From Candidatus Puniceispirillum sp. (GTDB lineage Bacteria > Pseudomonadota > Alphaproteobacteria > Puniceispirillales > Puniceispirillaceae): a stretch of 64,000 bases of DNA. The position numbers and the translations under genes are program-made. The stretch covers positions 1-64,000 of the forward strand of contig JAOEUK010000004.1 of assembly GCA_028382965.1 (NCBI GenBank), given 5' to 3'. The notes below the pieces were generated by a model, which saw only the letters and a program-made list of their open reading frames with translations, had not been told where the DNA came from and searched no databases. The number at the start of each line of letters is the position of its first letter. Within the stretch, counting starts at the first letter, position 1. This document shows positions 1 to 8,482 of the stretch, one piece after another.

Positions 1-159
1 ATCATAGAAAGTGTAAGAACGTCCCAATAAAAATTTATAATCTTCAAATTCTTGGAAGCGTCGTGATAAGTTGTTCTGCCCAGTTGGGGATATGCCTTCC
101 AAATAAATCGGCACTTGCTTGTATGGTATGATGCTACATTCTGAAAACGGGATAAGAAG
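1..159 (-). pseudogene. Unidentified reading-frame fragment running off the left edge
   Basis: On the minus strand 53 codons stay open from an upstream TGA (160-162) to the window edge. The translation looks protein-like, with a stretch reading YLEGISPTGQNN followed by RRFQEFEDYKFLLGR. No ATG lies inside the open stretch; only a GTG near its start could serve. It may be the 5' part of a gene with an odd start or a truncated remnant. I do not recognise the family. Confidence 0.3.
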
Positions 160-461
160 TCATTCTGCAGAGGCAATCTATGTGATGTTGGCTGACCATG
201 TTTTTTTTGGAAGAGGGGTCATGAACTATGCGCTCCTCACTTAACATTAATAGAACGAGGATTTCTATTTAAGTTCGGCGCAGCAATATATCAACAGATA
301 GACACGTTTATGGAGGCTAAAGGAATTAGTTTATTTTGCAAAGGCCCTGCAATCAGTGCATGTGTCAGTTTTGAGAAACAATTTGTAATGACCAGGACCA
401 ACCAATAAGATTATGTTGCAGTCTTAATAATCATAATAAAAAGCTGACGGGGAGATTTCAG
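160..461. other. Intergenic leader with no supported gene
   Basis: About 300 bases without a convincing gene. A short open stretch in the plus direction (roughly 259-408) has no start signal and stops before the next gene. A purine-rich GGGGAG ribosome binding site sits just upstream of 462. No terminator or repeat was seen. Confidence 0.5.
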
Positions 462-2108
462 TTGAAAGCATCGGACCTATTTGTGAGAGCACTGGAAAAT
501 GAAGATGTCGAATACATTTTTGGAATTCCAGGAGAAGAAAATCTTGATTTACTGGAATCGCTTCGCACTTCTAAGAAAATAAAATTGATTTTGACGCGGC
601 ATGAGCAAGGTGCGGCTTTTATGGCAGCAACTTATGGTCGGTTAACTGGAAAGGCAGGTGTCTGTTTGGCTACTTTGGGACCGGGGGCTACTAATTTTAC
701 AACACCAGCTGCTTATGGCTTTTTAGGAGGCTTTCCTCTAGTTATGATTACTGGCCAAAAGCCAATCAAAAAATCAAAACAAGGCCAGTTTCAAATTGTT
801 GATATTGTCCAGTTGTTCAGCCCAATATGTAAAATGGCTAAGCAGATTGTTAATGGCAATACTATCCCATCATTGGTGCGCGAGGCCTTTCGAATTGCTG
901 AGGAAGAAAAACCAGGCCCCGTATTACTTGAACTGCCTGAAGATATAGCTGCAGAAGATGCTGATACGGTGGATCTGATTATCCCACATAAACGTTATTA
1001 TGCTGTAGCTGGTGAGCAGGTGATTGCAGAAGCCGCGGGTTCAGTAAAAGCTGTAAAACACCCACTAGTATTAATTGGCGCGGGGGCTAATCGCAAGGAG
1101 GCGCGTCGCGCAATTTCTGAATTTATTCAGCTAACAGGTATACCATTTTTTAATACTCAGATGGGGAAAGGTGTCGTTGATGAAAGTTCAGATTTGTTTT
1201 TGGGTACAGCGGCGTTGTCAGATAAAGACTATCTACATGACTACATCAAGAATGCTGATCTAATTATCAATATTGGTCACGACGTTATAGAGAAGCCACC
1301 ATTCTTCATGGAGCATGGAGGAACTAAAGTTATCCATGTAAATTATAAGTCAGCACAAGTTGACCAAGTCTATTTTCCACAAATTGAAGTTGTAGGTGAT
1401 ATAGCCTTGTCTGTTGATGCCTTAGGTGCGCTAATTGGCAAAGGACTGTCACTGGATCTGTCTGATTTTGAAACAGTGCGTGATAATGTAAAGGACAAAA
1501 TTTTTCAGCTTGATGAAGATGAAAAATTTCCAATGAAGCCACAAAATATTGTTTCAGAAATTCGTAAACAGATGGGTTATCATGACATTATCGCTCTAGA
1601 TAACGGTGTGTATAAAATTTGGTTTGCACGAAATTATTTGGCCTATCAGCCAAACACAATTCTACTTGATAATGCATTAGCTACGATGGGGGCTGGGTTG
1701 CCTTCAGCTATGACTGCAGCAATGATTTATCCAAACCGGAAAGTGATGGCTATTTGTGGGGACGGTGGGTTCATGATGAACTCTCAAGAGCTTGAGACTG
1801 CTGTTCGGCTTGGGCTTAACATGATTGTTCTAATCTTAAATGATAACTCATATGGAATGATCCGATGGAAACAGGCTGGCATGGGGTTTTCGGATTGGGG
1901 GCTGGAATATAACAATCCAGACTTTGTGCGCTATGCAGAATCTTATGGTGCACGTGGCCATCAAATTATGAGTGTTGAAGCGTTGTCATCAACAATAGAT
2001 ATGGCTTTTCGAGAGGGCGGTGTGCACCTGATTGATTTACCTATTGATTATAGTGAAAATGTAAAAGATTTGATCACTGACCTTGCTGATCATGAACCTA
2101 TTATATGA
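462..2108 (+). CDS. Thiamine-diphosphate enzyme, acetolactate synthase large-subunit type
   Basis: The 548-residue length and three-domain layout match acetolactate synthase and its relatives, which decarboxylate pyruvate on thiamine diphosphate and join the product to a second 2-oxo acid. The N-terminal pyrimidine domain carries the cofactor-activating glutamate in TRHEQGAAFMA (about E48). The C-terminal PP domain has the metal-binding GDGG...NDNSYG motif near residues 428-460. The TTG start is chosen because GGGGAG lies 7 bases upstream. The stop overlaps the start region of the next gene, an aldehyde dehydrogenase, so the two are cotranscribed and probably coupled. No ilvN-type regulatory subunit is adjacent, which points to a catabolic AlsS-like or other 2-oxo acid carboligase rather than the biosynthetic IlvB. 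The exact substrate is unknown. Confidence 0.85.
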   Translation: MKASDLFVRALENEDVEYIFGIPGEENLDLLESLRTSKKIKLILTRHEQGAAFMAATYGRLTGKAGVCLATLGPGATNFTTPAAYGFLGGFPLVMITGQKPIKKSKQGQFQIVDIVQLFSPICKMAKQIVNGNTIPSLVREAFRIAEEEKPGPVLLELPEDIAAEDADTVDLIIPHKRYYAVAGEQVIAEAAGSVKAVKHPLVLIGAGANRKEARRAISEFIQLTGIPFFNTQMGKGVVDESSDLFLGTAALSDKDYLHDYIKNADLIINIGHDVIEKPPFFMEHGGTKVIHVNYKSAQVDQVYFPQIEVVGDIALSVDALGALIGKGLSLDLSDFETVRDNVKDKIFQLDEDEKFPMKPQNIVSEIRKQMGYHDIIALDNGVYKIWFARNYLAYQPNTILLDNALATMGAGLPSAMTAAMIYPNRKVMAICGDGGFMMNSQELETAVRLGLNMIVLILNDNSYGMIRWKQAGMGFSDWGLEYNNPDFVRYAESYGARGHQIMSVEALSSTIDMAFREGGVHLIDLPIDYSENVKDLITDLADHEPII

Positions 2109-2116
2109 GGCTAAAT

Positions 2117-3502
2117 ATGCAAGAGATTGAAATAACTAACCCCTACGATGACACAATTGTAGGAACTGTACCACTTGCTACAGCCAAGCAAGTAGAAGAG
2201 GCTTTCCAAACTGCTGACGCGTTGCATAGCGCTAACAGGCAAGGCCTTCCTGCACATTTGCGTATTGGTATTTTGAAAAAAGCTGCGAACATTATGCGAG
2301 ATAGAGCTGATGATTTAGCATATACCATTTCGGCTGAGGGTGGAAAACCATTAATTGACGCTCGTGTTGAGGTGGATCGTGCAGTTGATAGTGTTGATAC
2401 TTGTGCTGCTGAAATTGGCCACAATACGGGCACTGAAATTCCTATGGGACTAACTCCTGCGGGGGCTGGAAAAGTTGCTTTTACAACTCGTGAACCAATT
2501 GGGCTCGTATTAGCAGTGTCGGCATTTAACCATCCACTTAACTTGATTGTCCATCAAGTGGCACCGGCTGTAGCCGCTGGTTGCCCAGTTATAGTAAAGC
2601 CAGCAGAGGACACGCCACTCAGCTGTCTGGCTTTTATAGAAATTTTGCAAGAGGCTGGGTTGCCTGACGGATGGGCACAGTTTATTTTTTGTGAAACAGC
2701 ATTAGCGCAAAAAATGGTAACTGATCCTAGAGTTGCCTTTTTCAGCTTTATTGGTTCGTCAAACGTGGGCTGGACTTTAAGGTCTTTGCTAGCGCCTGGA
2801 ACGCGTCTCGCGCTTGAACATGGCGGTGCAGCACCTGTAATAATTGGTGCTTCAGCTGATAGTGAACTTTTAATCCCTAAAATAGCAAAAGGTGGCTTTT
2901 ATCACTCTGGCCAAGTTTGCGTTTCGGTCCAACGTGTTTTTGCGCTAGGTGGACAGGCTGCCGACTTAGCGTTTCAGTTGGCGTCAGTTGCAGAAAGACT
3001 AGTTGTTGGAAATGCAATTGATAAGACTACTGAGTGTGGTCCCTTAATCCGAAAAAGAGAGGTTGACCGTGTGGCAACATGGGTTGATGAGGCTGTGGCT
3101 TCAGGCGCAAAACTGATAGCAGGTGGGAAAAAGATATCTGATTCATGCTATTCACCGACTGTATTGTTAAATCCGCCAGCTGATGCCCAAGTATCGAAGA
3201 AAGAGATTTTTGGTCCTGTGGTATGCGTTTATGACAGTTACGATTTAGATAATGCTATTCAAATTTCAAACTCACTACCTTTTGCATTTCAGGCGTCAGT
3301 TTTTTCAAACGATTTTGCGGAAATCATGTCAGCATATCATGGTCTTGATGCTTCGGCAGTCATAATTAATGAGCATAGCGCTTTCCGGGTTGATTGGATG
3401 CCATTTGCTGGTCGTCGACAGTCTGGTTATGGGATTGGTGGTATTCCTCATACCCTTGAAGAGATGACGCAGATTAAGATGGGTGTCTTGTCGACAAGCT
3501 AA
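2117..3502 (+). CDS. NAD(P)-dependent aldehyde dehydrogenase
   Basis: A 461-residue member of the ALDH superfamily, which oxidises an aldehyde to the acid through a cysteine thioester. The catalytic cysteine is in SGQVCVSVQR (about C268), the general-base glutamate in LEHGGAAP (about E234), and the IFGPVV motif lies near the C-terminus. The SFIGSSNVG segment fits the nucleotide-binding turn. An ATG overlapping the previous stop (2105) is possible, but ATG 2117 has GAGG six bases upstream and gives the usual ALDH N-terminus. Coupling to the TPP carboligase suggests it oxidises an aldehyde made or spared by that enzyme. The LEHGG rather than LELGG motif resembles the phosphonoacetaldehyde/lactaldehyde dehydrogenase subgroup; the substrate is not determined. 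Confidence 0.88.
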   Translation: MQEIEITNPYDDTIVGTVPLATAKQVEEAFQTADALHSANRQGLPAHLRIGILKKAANIMRDRADDLAYTISAEGGKPLIDARVEVDRAVDSVDTCAAEIGHNTGTEIPMGLTPAGAGKVAFTTREPIGLVLAVSAFNHPLNLIVHQVAPAVAAGCPVIVKPAEDTPLSCLAFIEILQEAGLPDGWAQFIFCETALAQKMVTDPRVAFFSFIGSSNVGWTLRSLLAPGTRLALEHGGAAPVIIGASADSELLIPKIAKGGFYHSGQVCVSVQRVFALGGQAADLAFQLASVAERLVVGNAIDKTTECGPLIRKREVDRVATWVDEAVASGAKLIAGGKKISDSCYSPTVLLNPPADAQVSKKEIFGPVVCVYDSYDLDNAIQISNSLPFAFQASVFSNDFAEIMSAYHGLDASAVIINEHSAFRVDWMPFAGRRQSGYGIGGIPHTLEEMTQIKMGVLSTS

Positions 3503-3558
3503 TTTTTTTAGTGGTTTTTGTGAGGTGGCTTTGATCTGTGTGCTCAGATAATTAAGGA

Positions 3559-3870
3559 TTAAAAATTAAATATTAAGGCTGCAATTATAGCACCATCCTT
3601 TTTAAGTGCGACGTTGTTTGGATCACGATTATAACGGTATGGCAATCTGACATTAACTTCAAAAGTTAGCTGGTTATTAATTCGTCTGTCGAAGCTCACT
3701 CTCAGGGTTTTTCCATCATTATTCAAATCTTGGGTTAGAAGGCTTAAAAATTCGGTGCTCTCGACATCATTCCATAGCCAGCGGGCTCCAAAAGTGAAGT
3801 CATTTTGAAAACCACTATGCGAGCGCCCCATACGGCTGTCATGGGCATATTCAGCAATCAGAATTATATT
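3559..3870 (-). pseudogene. C-terminal remnant of an outer-membrane beta-barrel protein
   Basis: About 103 codons remain open from just after an in-frame TAA (3871-3873). The product has alternating amphipathic strands and ends in the terminal phenylalanine (LIFNF) that the BAM machinery recognises on barrel proteins. The EYAHDSR...FQNDFTFGARW pattern resembles the last strands of the barrel protein often encoded beside RND-superfamily exporters. There is no signal peptide and roughly three quarters of a normal barrel is missing. An internal ATG (3831) would give 90 residues but could not make a barrel. It abuts an exporter N-terminus in a different frame, so I read it as a deletion product. 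Confidence 0.6.
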
Positions 3871-4009
3871 TTATGGCGGCCATAAATACTCGGCCATCGG
3901 TGTCAAGTTTAAGTTTTGGAATACCCGAAAACACAATTAGTGTTAACAAAAGTGATGTAATAGCCGCCTTGGCTCTGTTTTTGATAATTAAGTTGGCTAG
4001 TCGTTTCAA
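3851..4009 (-). pseudogene. N-terminal remnant of an RND/MMPL-superfamily exporter
   Basis: A TTG-started frame of 52 codons encodes a short cationic segment (KRLANLIIKNRAKA), one membrane helix and LKLDTDGRVF, the hallmark first periplasmic segment of RND-superfamily (COG1033-type) exporters. It then runs out of homology and ends in TGA. Normal members exceed 750 residues. The last codons overlap, in another frame, the start of the outer-membrane-protein remnant, so the two gene ends were probably joined by one deletion near 3862-3880. Assignment rests on pattern recognition of a short segment. Confidence 0.5.
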
Positions 4010-4208
4010 ATGATTTCTCTAGGTATATTTCGGCAAATAAATTTTCTTCAAAAAGCCTGTGATCAGGGTGCTATGGCGCTAATGATAATAGATCTATGCC
4101 GCACAATCTTACTCGTGAAAACTTGGTACTGACAAAAATGATATTTTGTAAGGGATTATAAACTGCTTTTTAGTCTCCGTTTAAAACACGTCTTAACATC
4201 ATTAATGA

Positions 4209-4250
4209 TTATCCTCTTAATCAAATGAAATTCTTTGATTAAGAGGATAA
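4209..4250. repeat. 17-bp perfect inverted repeat (hairpin)
   Basis: Arms 4209-4225 and 4234-4250 are exact reverse complements around an 8-base loop. No T-run follows on either side, so it is not a canonical intrinsic terminator. It could be a rho-assisted or bidirectional terminator, a protein-binding palindrome or a mobile-element remnant. Confidence 0.75.
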
Positions 4251-4440
4251 CGCTTAGCGTGGCTTGTAAGTTACTTTTATGCATGAAAGCTTTGTGCTTA
4301 AAGTGTCCAGATAAATCTTGGAAATTTAATAATTAGTCTAAGAGTTTGAAAGTTGATTTGCACTATAAAGTGTATTCAATCTTTGTTTTGAGTCTGAGCA
4401 TTGATATTCTTTAATTAATTTTAATTACTTATCATCTTTG

Positions 4441-4470
4441 GTTAAGTTAAGTTAAGTTAAGTTAAGTTAA
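4441..4470 (+). repeat. Pentanucleotide tandem repeat, GTTAA x 6
   Basis: Six uninterrupted copies of GTTAA end about 95 bases before the methyltransferase start at 4566. A five-base repeat in a promoter region changes spacing when copies are gained or lost, as in known phase-variable promoters. Whether it overlaps a promoter is not visible. Confidence 0.9.
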
Positions 4471-4565
4471 CTAAAATAAATTAAATTAAAGAACTATATG
4501 CTTAAATCTTTATAGACCTCGGTAAACATTAGTAGACCGAATAAATTTAAAGAAAGAATGAATAG

Positions 4566-5246
4566 ATGGCAAAGGCGGCTAGTTTAGCAAACAAACAAAG
4601 AGTACCAAAATTTTTTAAAAAATATTTGTCTAAGAGTGTTCTAGACATTGGAGCTGGTGCAGACCCAGTAGTTCCTCACGCACAAATATTTGACCTCCCC
4701 CAAGGGGATGCCAATAATATATTGGACTATTTGCAAAGTGAGACATTTGATTGTGTCCATTCTAGCCATTGTCTTGAGCATATGCATGATCCCAAGAAGA
4801 GCTTAAAAGATTGGTGGACGCTGGTCAAACCTGGTGGCTATTTAATAACAATTGTACCTCACGAAGATTTATATGAGCAGTTTAATTGGCCATCTATTTT
4901 TAATAATGACCATAAAGCAACTTTTCGACTGAAAGGTGATGTATCTTGGTCACCTGTTTCGATAAATATTTATGATGAGTGTAGAAAGTTAGACGGCTGT
5001 AGCATATTAGAACATAAACTATGGGATACAAATTTTGATTACGAATTGTTGTTTCCAAAAAATCAAAAACCAAAAAACCATCGCGCATTTTGGAATCGGC
5101 AAATTTCAAGTATTGCTAGAAGAATTAAAAAGCGTAGCCTACGAAAAAAGTTTCTTCAATTTCAGCTGTCTAGGGGTTACCCAATTGATCAAACTTCCAA
5201 AAGTGACGCACTGGCTCAAATTGAATTAGTATGTCAAAAATCCTAA
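4566..5246 (+). CDS. Class I SAM-dependent methyltransferase (type 11)
   Basis: A 226-residue protein with a Rossmann-type methyltransferase core. Motif I is VLDIGAGADP (about residues 25-34), the acidic post-I region is FDLPQGDA, and a second landmark is HCLEHMHDP followed by LVKPGGYLITIVP (motif VI). The central part (WPSIFNNDH) is typical of proteins found with surface-polysaccharide genes, but no glycosyltransferase is adjacent here. The C-terminal 50 residues are strongly basic. The gene stands alone downstream of the GTTAA repeat, which could tune its expression. The acceptor substrate is unknown. Confidence 0.75.
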   Translation: MAKAASLANKQRVPKFFKKYLSKSVLDIGAGADPVVPHAQIFDLPQGDANNILDYLQSETFDCVHSSHCLEHMHDPKKSLKDWWTLVKPGGYLITIVPHEDLYEQFNWPSIFNNDHKATFRLKGDVSWSPVSINIYDECRKLDGCSILEHKLWDTNFDYELLFPKNQKPKNHRAFWNRQISSIARRIKKRSLRKKFLQFQLSRGYPIDQTSKSDALAQIELVCQKS

Positions 5247-5354
5247 ACGTTAAGATTTTTCTCTTGGTTGGGCTAAATAATTTAAGACCTAAAAGGTTGC
5301 TTAGTTAGCACACGGCTGGATCTTTTATTGGTAACTATAAACTTTTATAAATTT

Positions 5355-5621
5355 TTACTCGATGAACCTAAGCAGGTCCATAAGGTATCGTTTTAATGCT
5401 AAAATTTTGTCTTCCAAATGTCCATTTTCCTGTTCTAGTTCTTTAATGCGCTCGGAAACTATTGTATTAGTGTGGCCGCTTGCACCTGTTGCAAGATCAT
5501 TTTTACAAGAGTTATAAATAATAATTTCAGCCGCATTACTCCCAGTCATGACACATTTATGTGCCATAGCATTTTGGCTTAATATGGCAATCAATGCTGC
5601 TGTTAGTATTATGCGGAACAT
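5355..5621 (-). CDS. Small secreted protein with coiled-coil C-terminus
   Basis: I choose ATG 5621 over the longer frame (to 5663) because it follows an AAAGG site and gives a clean signal peptide, MFRIILTAALIAILSQNAMA, with cleavage after AMA. The mature protein of about 68 residues has two cysteines (HKCVMTG and NSCKND) that could form a disulfide. Its C-terminal half is a heptad-like helix from about SERIKELEQENG onward. I recognise no family. Exported orphans of this kind cluster in this AT-rich zone. Confidence 0.55.
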   Translation of the reverse strand: MFRIILTAALIAILSQNAMAHKCVMTGSNAAEIIIYNSCKNDLATGASGHTNTIVSERIKELEQENGHLEDKILALKRYLMDLLRFIE

Positions 5622-5854
5622 GGCTCTGCCTTTAAAGGGATCTAATGCAATTGCTAAGTTCAAACTTTGCCAAAGACGGAGATTAGCGCAATGATTAATT
5701 CACGTCAGATTAAAATTTGTGTTAGTTTAGCCAAGTAATCTTTTGATGTAGCTTTGAGCTTATCATCGACTTAAAAACCTTCAACAATAAAAAAAATATT
5801 CCTTGTTAACGTTGAATGATGGGATTTTTAAGCTTCATTATCAAGATTTTTAAT

Positions 5855-6116
5855 TCAATGACTTTGATAACCCAATTGAGATTGAGACTTTAGGCTTTTT
5901 AGGCATTGTTTTTCCCCTTGAAGGGCTTTGATATGTCTGCGACGCGCGGGCGCATTTTTACCAAGGTTTTGAGTAAAAACTAACTCTGATGTTAAGGCTT
6001 TACAATTAAACAATTCATCACCTTTTTTGGTCAGGATGGATCTGTCTGAAGTCCTGCATGCACCAGAAAAAAATAGAAATAAAAATAAAACACAATATAG
6101 CTGTTAACCGCATCAT
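5855..6116 (-). pseudogene. Frameshifted small lipoprotein-like gene
   Basis: From ATG 6116 or 6113 the frame encodes a hydrophobic leader (MRLTAILCFIFISIF) but soon leaves the coding frame. A one-base shift within the A7 run at 6067-6073 (T7 in the transcript) joins that leader to an open frame that begins FSGACRTSDRS, a lipobox-like cysteine, and continues KKGDELFNCKALTSE to a TGA at 5855. The rejoined product is about 87 residues. The downstream frame has no start codon of its own. It is either a sequencing error, a dead gene or a slippage-controlled one. No known family recognised. Confidence 0.45.
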
Positions 6117-6413
6117 TGCCACTCATGATGCTCTGTTTTGAAATAGCTAAAGAACGCATTGGATCAAGTGATTTAAATAAAAAGGACAATTGTGGTTTAT
6201 TAGACTAAATAAACATTATTTTATCATTATAATGATTTTTATTTAGAGACTTTCAAAGGATAAAAGTAAATTTAGCAATATTTATTCCTATATATTCAAC
6301 TTGATAAAAAAGTTTTCAAAATACTTATGATGACTGTGACCAATATGAGGGCTAGTTAATTTTCATTATTTTTTTTCTGGCTGATTCTATTCGGATATGG
6401 TTTACATATTAAT

Positions 6414-6746
6414 ATGAGTAAAACGTTAAGCCCAAGCCAAATCCATGCCGACGCTATATTTGCCATCCTTAGAAATGGCAAGGATGATCATCTCAACTCG
6501 ATATTTGAAAAGCTAGAGAAAAAATGGGAATTAGGAGACAGTAAAGGTTTTTTCGACTTTGAAGACAATGAGAATTATAAATTTTCGATGGAGTTGAGCT
6601 ATGACTTCAAAAATGTTATCCAAAATTATTTGGAGACATCAAATTTGCGGCACTATTTCCATCAGATGGATGCTGATTGGAAAATATTTTTAACGATTAC
6701 ATTGTTTGACGATTGGATGTTTAGAACCAAAGTTCGACCAAAGTGA
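6414..6746 (+). CDS. Hypothetical cytosolic protein, 110 residues
   Basis: An open frame encoding an acidic, mostly helical protein (for example FDFEDNENYKFSMELSYDF), with no signal peptide, membrane helix or cysteine motif. The ribosome binding site is weak. It lies between a degraded lipoprotein gene and a small secreted protein. I do not recognise it, and coding status rests on length and amino-acid composition only. Confidence 0.45.
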   Translation: MSKTLSPSQIHADAIFAILRNGKDDHLNSIFEKLEKKWELGDSKGFFDFEDNENYKFSMELSYDFKNVIQNYLETSNLRHYFHQMDADWKIFLTITLFDDWMFRTKVRPK

Positions 6747-6830
6747 CATAATAAGCGTTTTGGTATTTGAAACACACAGTCTCTAATTATGTAAGACTCA
6801 TTATTTGTAATAGGCTGAGGAGTTTGGACG

Positions 6831-7232
6831 TTGCTTAATAAATATTTCCTCGCATTATTAATCACTATTTTTTCATGTACTGCTGCGATGGCTGCGCAAA
6901 CGGAGATAGTTTGTAAAATTAAAGGGTCTGGACAAAAAGTTTTCCTATTAGATGGAGGTTTTTGGTCAAGTAAAGTTTTTTACAGAACTAGCTCGGGTAA
7001 ATTTCGAGAATGGTGCCCAGAGACGAAAGAACAAAATCTTAAATTTGGAAAAAAATCAGCTATCTGCAAATTTTCTGGAGCACGGCTCCGGGGGCGGCTT
7101 GCATGGGGCGAAACCACAATAGATTTTGCGAATGCAACTTGGAAAAAGCGCTATCGTCATGCAAAGCTCGGTCAAACGGCAAAAGAATCTCAGCCTGGCG
7201 GACGCGAAAATGCTGTCTGCAAACGCAAATAG
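6831..7232 (+). CDS. Secreted hypothetical protein with four cysteines
   Basis: The TTG start at 6831 follows an AGGAG site by about 9 bases. Residues 1-21 form a signal peptide (MLNKYFLALLITIFSCTAAMA) cleaved after AMA. The mature domain of about 110 residues carries cysteines in EIVCKI, EWCPET, AICKF and AVCKRK, spaced as if for two disulfides, and a basic C-terminus. It looks like a small periplasmic or secreted domain rich in beta strands. No family is recognised. Confidence 0.6.
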   Translation: MLNKYFLALLITIFSCTAAMAAQTEIVCKIKGSGQKVFLLDGGFWSSKVFYRTSSGKFREWCPETKEQNLKFGKKSAICKFSGARLRGRLAWGETTIDFANATWKKRYRHAKLGQTAKESQPGGRENAVCKRK

Positions 7233-7444
7233 CAGAACTGCTGCAAACTCAAAAGTAAGCAACCATTGTCAGTGCTCTTAAAAAGTATGAATTGATGCAT
7301 TGCCGACGCTTATAGCTGTTTGAAATTGAAGATTTTCTTGCCACTTTTCAAGTCCTTAACTATCTGTTAACTCTTGAAGCAGTAGTACGGCGCTGATAAA
7401 ATACTGGCGGTTTATTTGATTATAGGTAACACTACCTGCCTAAA

Positions 7445-7477
7445 CCATCCATAAATTGAGGAGTAGTTTATGGAGGG
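7445..7477 (+). promoter_or_regulatory. Hairpin presenting a ribosome binding site in its loop
   Basis: Arms 7445-7455 and 7467-7477 pair with one mismatch. The loop contains GAGGAG and the distal arm contains the ATG (7470) of a 35-codon frame. Such a fold could mask or present the start codon. No T-run follows, so it is not an ordinary terminator. Confidence 0.35.
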
Positions 7478-7577
7478 CTCTTGTTGCTCACGAAAGCTAC
7501 TAGTGCATCGAATAATAAAAGGGTGTATGAATTTCAAATGGAATTTTGGAAGGTTTAATTCTCGCTGCATTGTTTAG
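7470..7577 (+). CDS. Candidate 35-residue cysteine-rich small protein
   Basis: ATG 7470 lies 6 bases after a GAGGAG Shine-Dalgarno sequence, the best ribosome binding site in this 500-base gap. The frame encodes 35 residues beginning MEGSCCSRKLLVH, with four cysteines and many basic residues, and ends in TAG. It sits 160 bases before marC on the same strand and could be a free small protein or a leader peptide. The start codon lies inside the stem of the hairpin at 7445-7477. The rest of the gap (7233-7740) shows nothing else. No homologue is recognised. Confidence 0.35.
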   Translation: MEGSCCSRKLLVHRIIKGCMNFKWNFGRFNSRCIV

Positions 7578-7740
7578 AATCGCTAAAAGATTAATTCTTC
7601 AGCTTGCAGGCGAATAAAGGAATTGAAAAAACAAGTTTATCAGGTTGAACAAATGCAAGCTTTATCTTGTTTCAGTGAGGCGCCCTTAATGAAGTTTATG
7701 AAAAGTTTTTGCCAGCTACATTTTGCATTGGAGATCTGAT

Positions 7741-8367
7741 TTGGTAGAGCTTTTATCTCTTGCTTTGATTTATTTTGCAGTCATTGACCCAATTGGGACA
7801 ATTCCCATTTTTTTGTCAATTACTGAGAAGTTTGATTATAAGCAAAAGCAAAGAATTGCTCTTCGAGGTTGTTCTGCAGCATTTTTTATATTGATATTTT
7901 TTGGTTTTTTTGGTGACTTAATCCTCTCACATTTGAAGATATCACCAGCAACTTTCAATATCGCTGGTGGAGCAATCTTGTTTTTGATTTCAGTCGAAAT
8001 GGTAAATGGGCGGCGGCAAGCCAGAAAAAGTAAAGCTGTGGTGAGCAACCAAAATACTGCGGAAGAGTTGATAAGAATTTCGTCGAGTCCGCTTGCTGTT
8101 CCCCTTCTCGCTGGACCAGGTGCAATAACTTCAATAATGGTGTTTGGGGATTTCACTACGCTAGAAAGATCAATTTTAAATTTATCTGCAGTTATCTTAG
8201 CTTTGTTCGCTTCCGCTTTACTTCTCTACCTTGCCTCTTGGGGTTCAAGATTTATTAATTTAACCATTTCAACTGTTATGTCGCGCCTTGTTGGTATTTT
8301 ATTAGCGGCAATTGCGATTCAAACAATCCTGAACGGTTTTAATGAATTAGGTATCATAAAAATATAA
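7741..8367 (+). CDS. MarC-family integral membrane protein
   Basis: A 208-residue inner-membrane protein with six predicted hydrophobic segments. The N-terminal FAVIDPIGTIPIFL and central PLAVPLLAGPGAITSIM segments are diagnostic of the MarC (UPF0056) family. The substrate of this family is not established; the old link to multiple antibiotic resistance in Escherichia coli was not upheld. I prefer the TTG at 7741 because GGAG lies 7 bases upstream and the protein then starts MVELLSLAL, like other MarC proteins. The TTG at 7723 would add six polar residues. Confidence 0.9.
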   Translation: MVELLSLALIYFAVIDPIGTIPIFLSITEKFDYKQKQRIALRGCSAAFFILIFFGFFGDLILSHLKISPATFNIAGGAILFLISVEMVNGRRQARKSKAVVSNQNTAEELIRISSSPLAVPLLAGPGAITSIMVFGDFTTLERSILNLSAVILALFASALLLYLASWGSRFINLTISTVMSRLVGILLAAIAIQTILNGFNELGIIKI

Positions 8368-8482
8368 AAATGCTCTGATTTTACTATATCACCGCCAGAA
8401 TGTGATAGTTAAAAAACATGATGGCTTTTAAAAAGGAAATACAATTTTTACAGTTATAAAAAAGTTTGTAAGTAGCATCAAT

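Larger units (their letters stand above)
4010..4565. other. AT-rich intergenic region with repeats
   Basis: More than 500 bases with no supportable gene on either strand. It holds a long perfect inverted repeat (4209-4250) and a run of GTTAA repeats (4441-4470), both listed separately. The composition is strongly A+T biased compared with the flanking genes. Confidence 0.6.
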
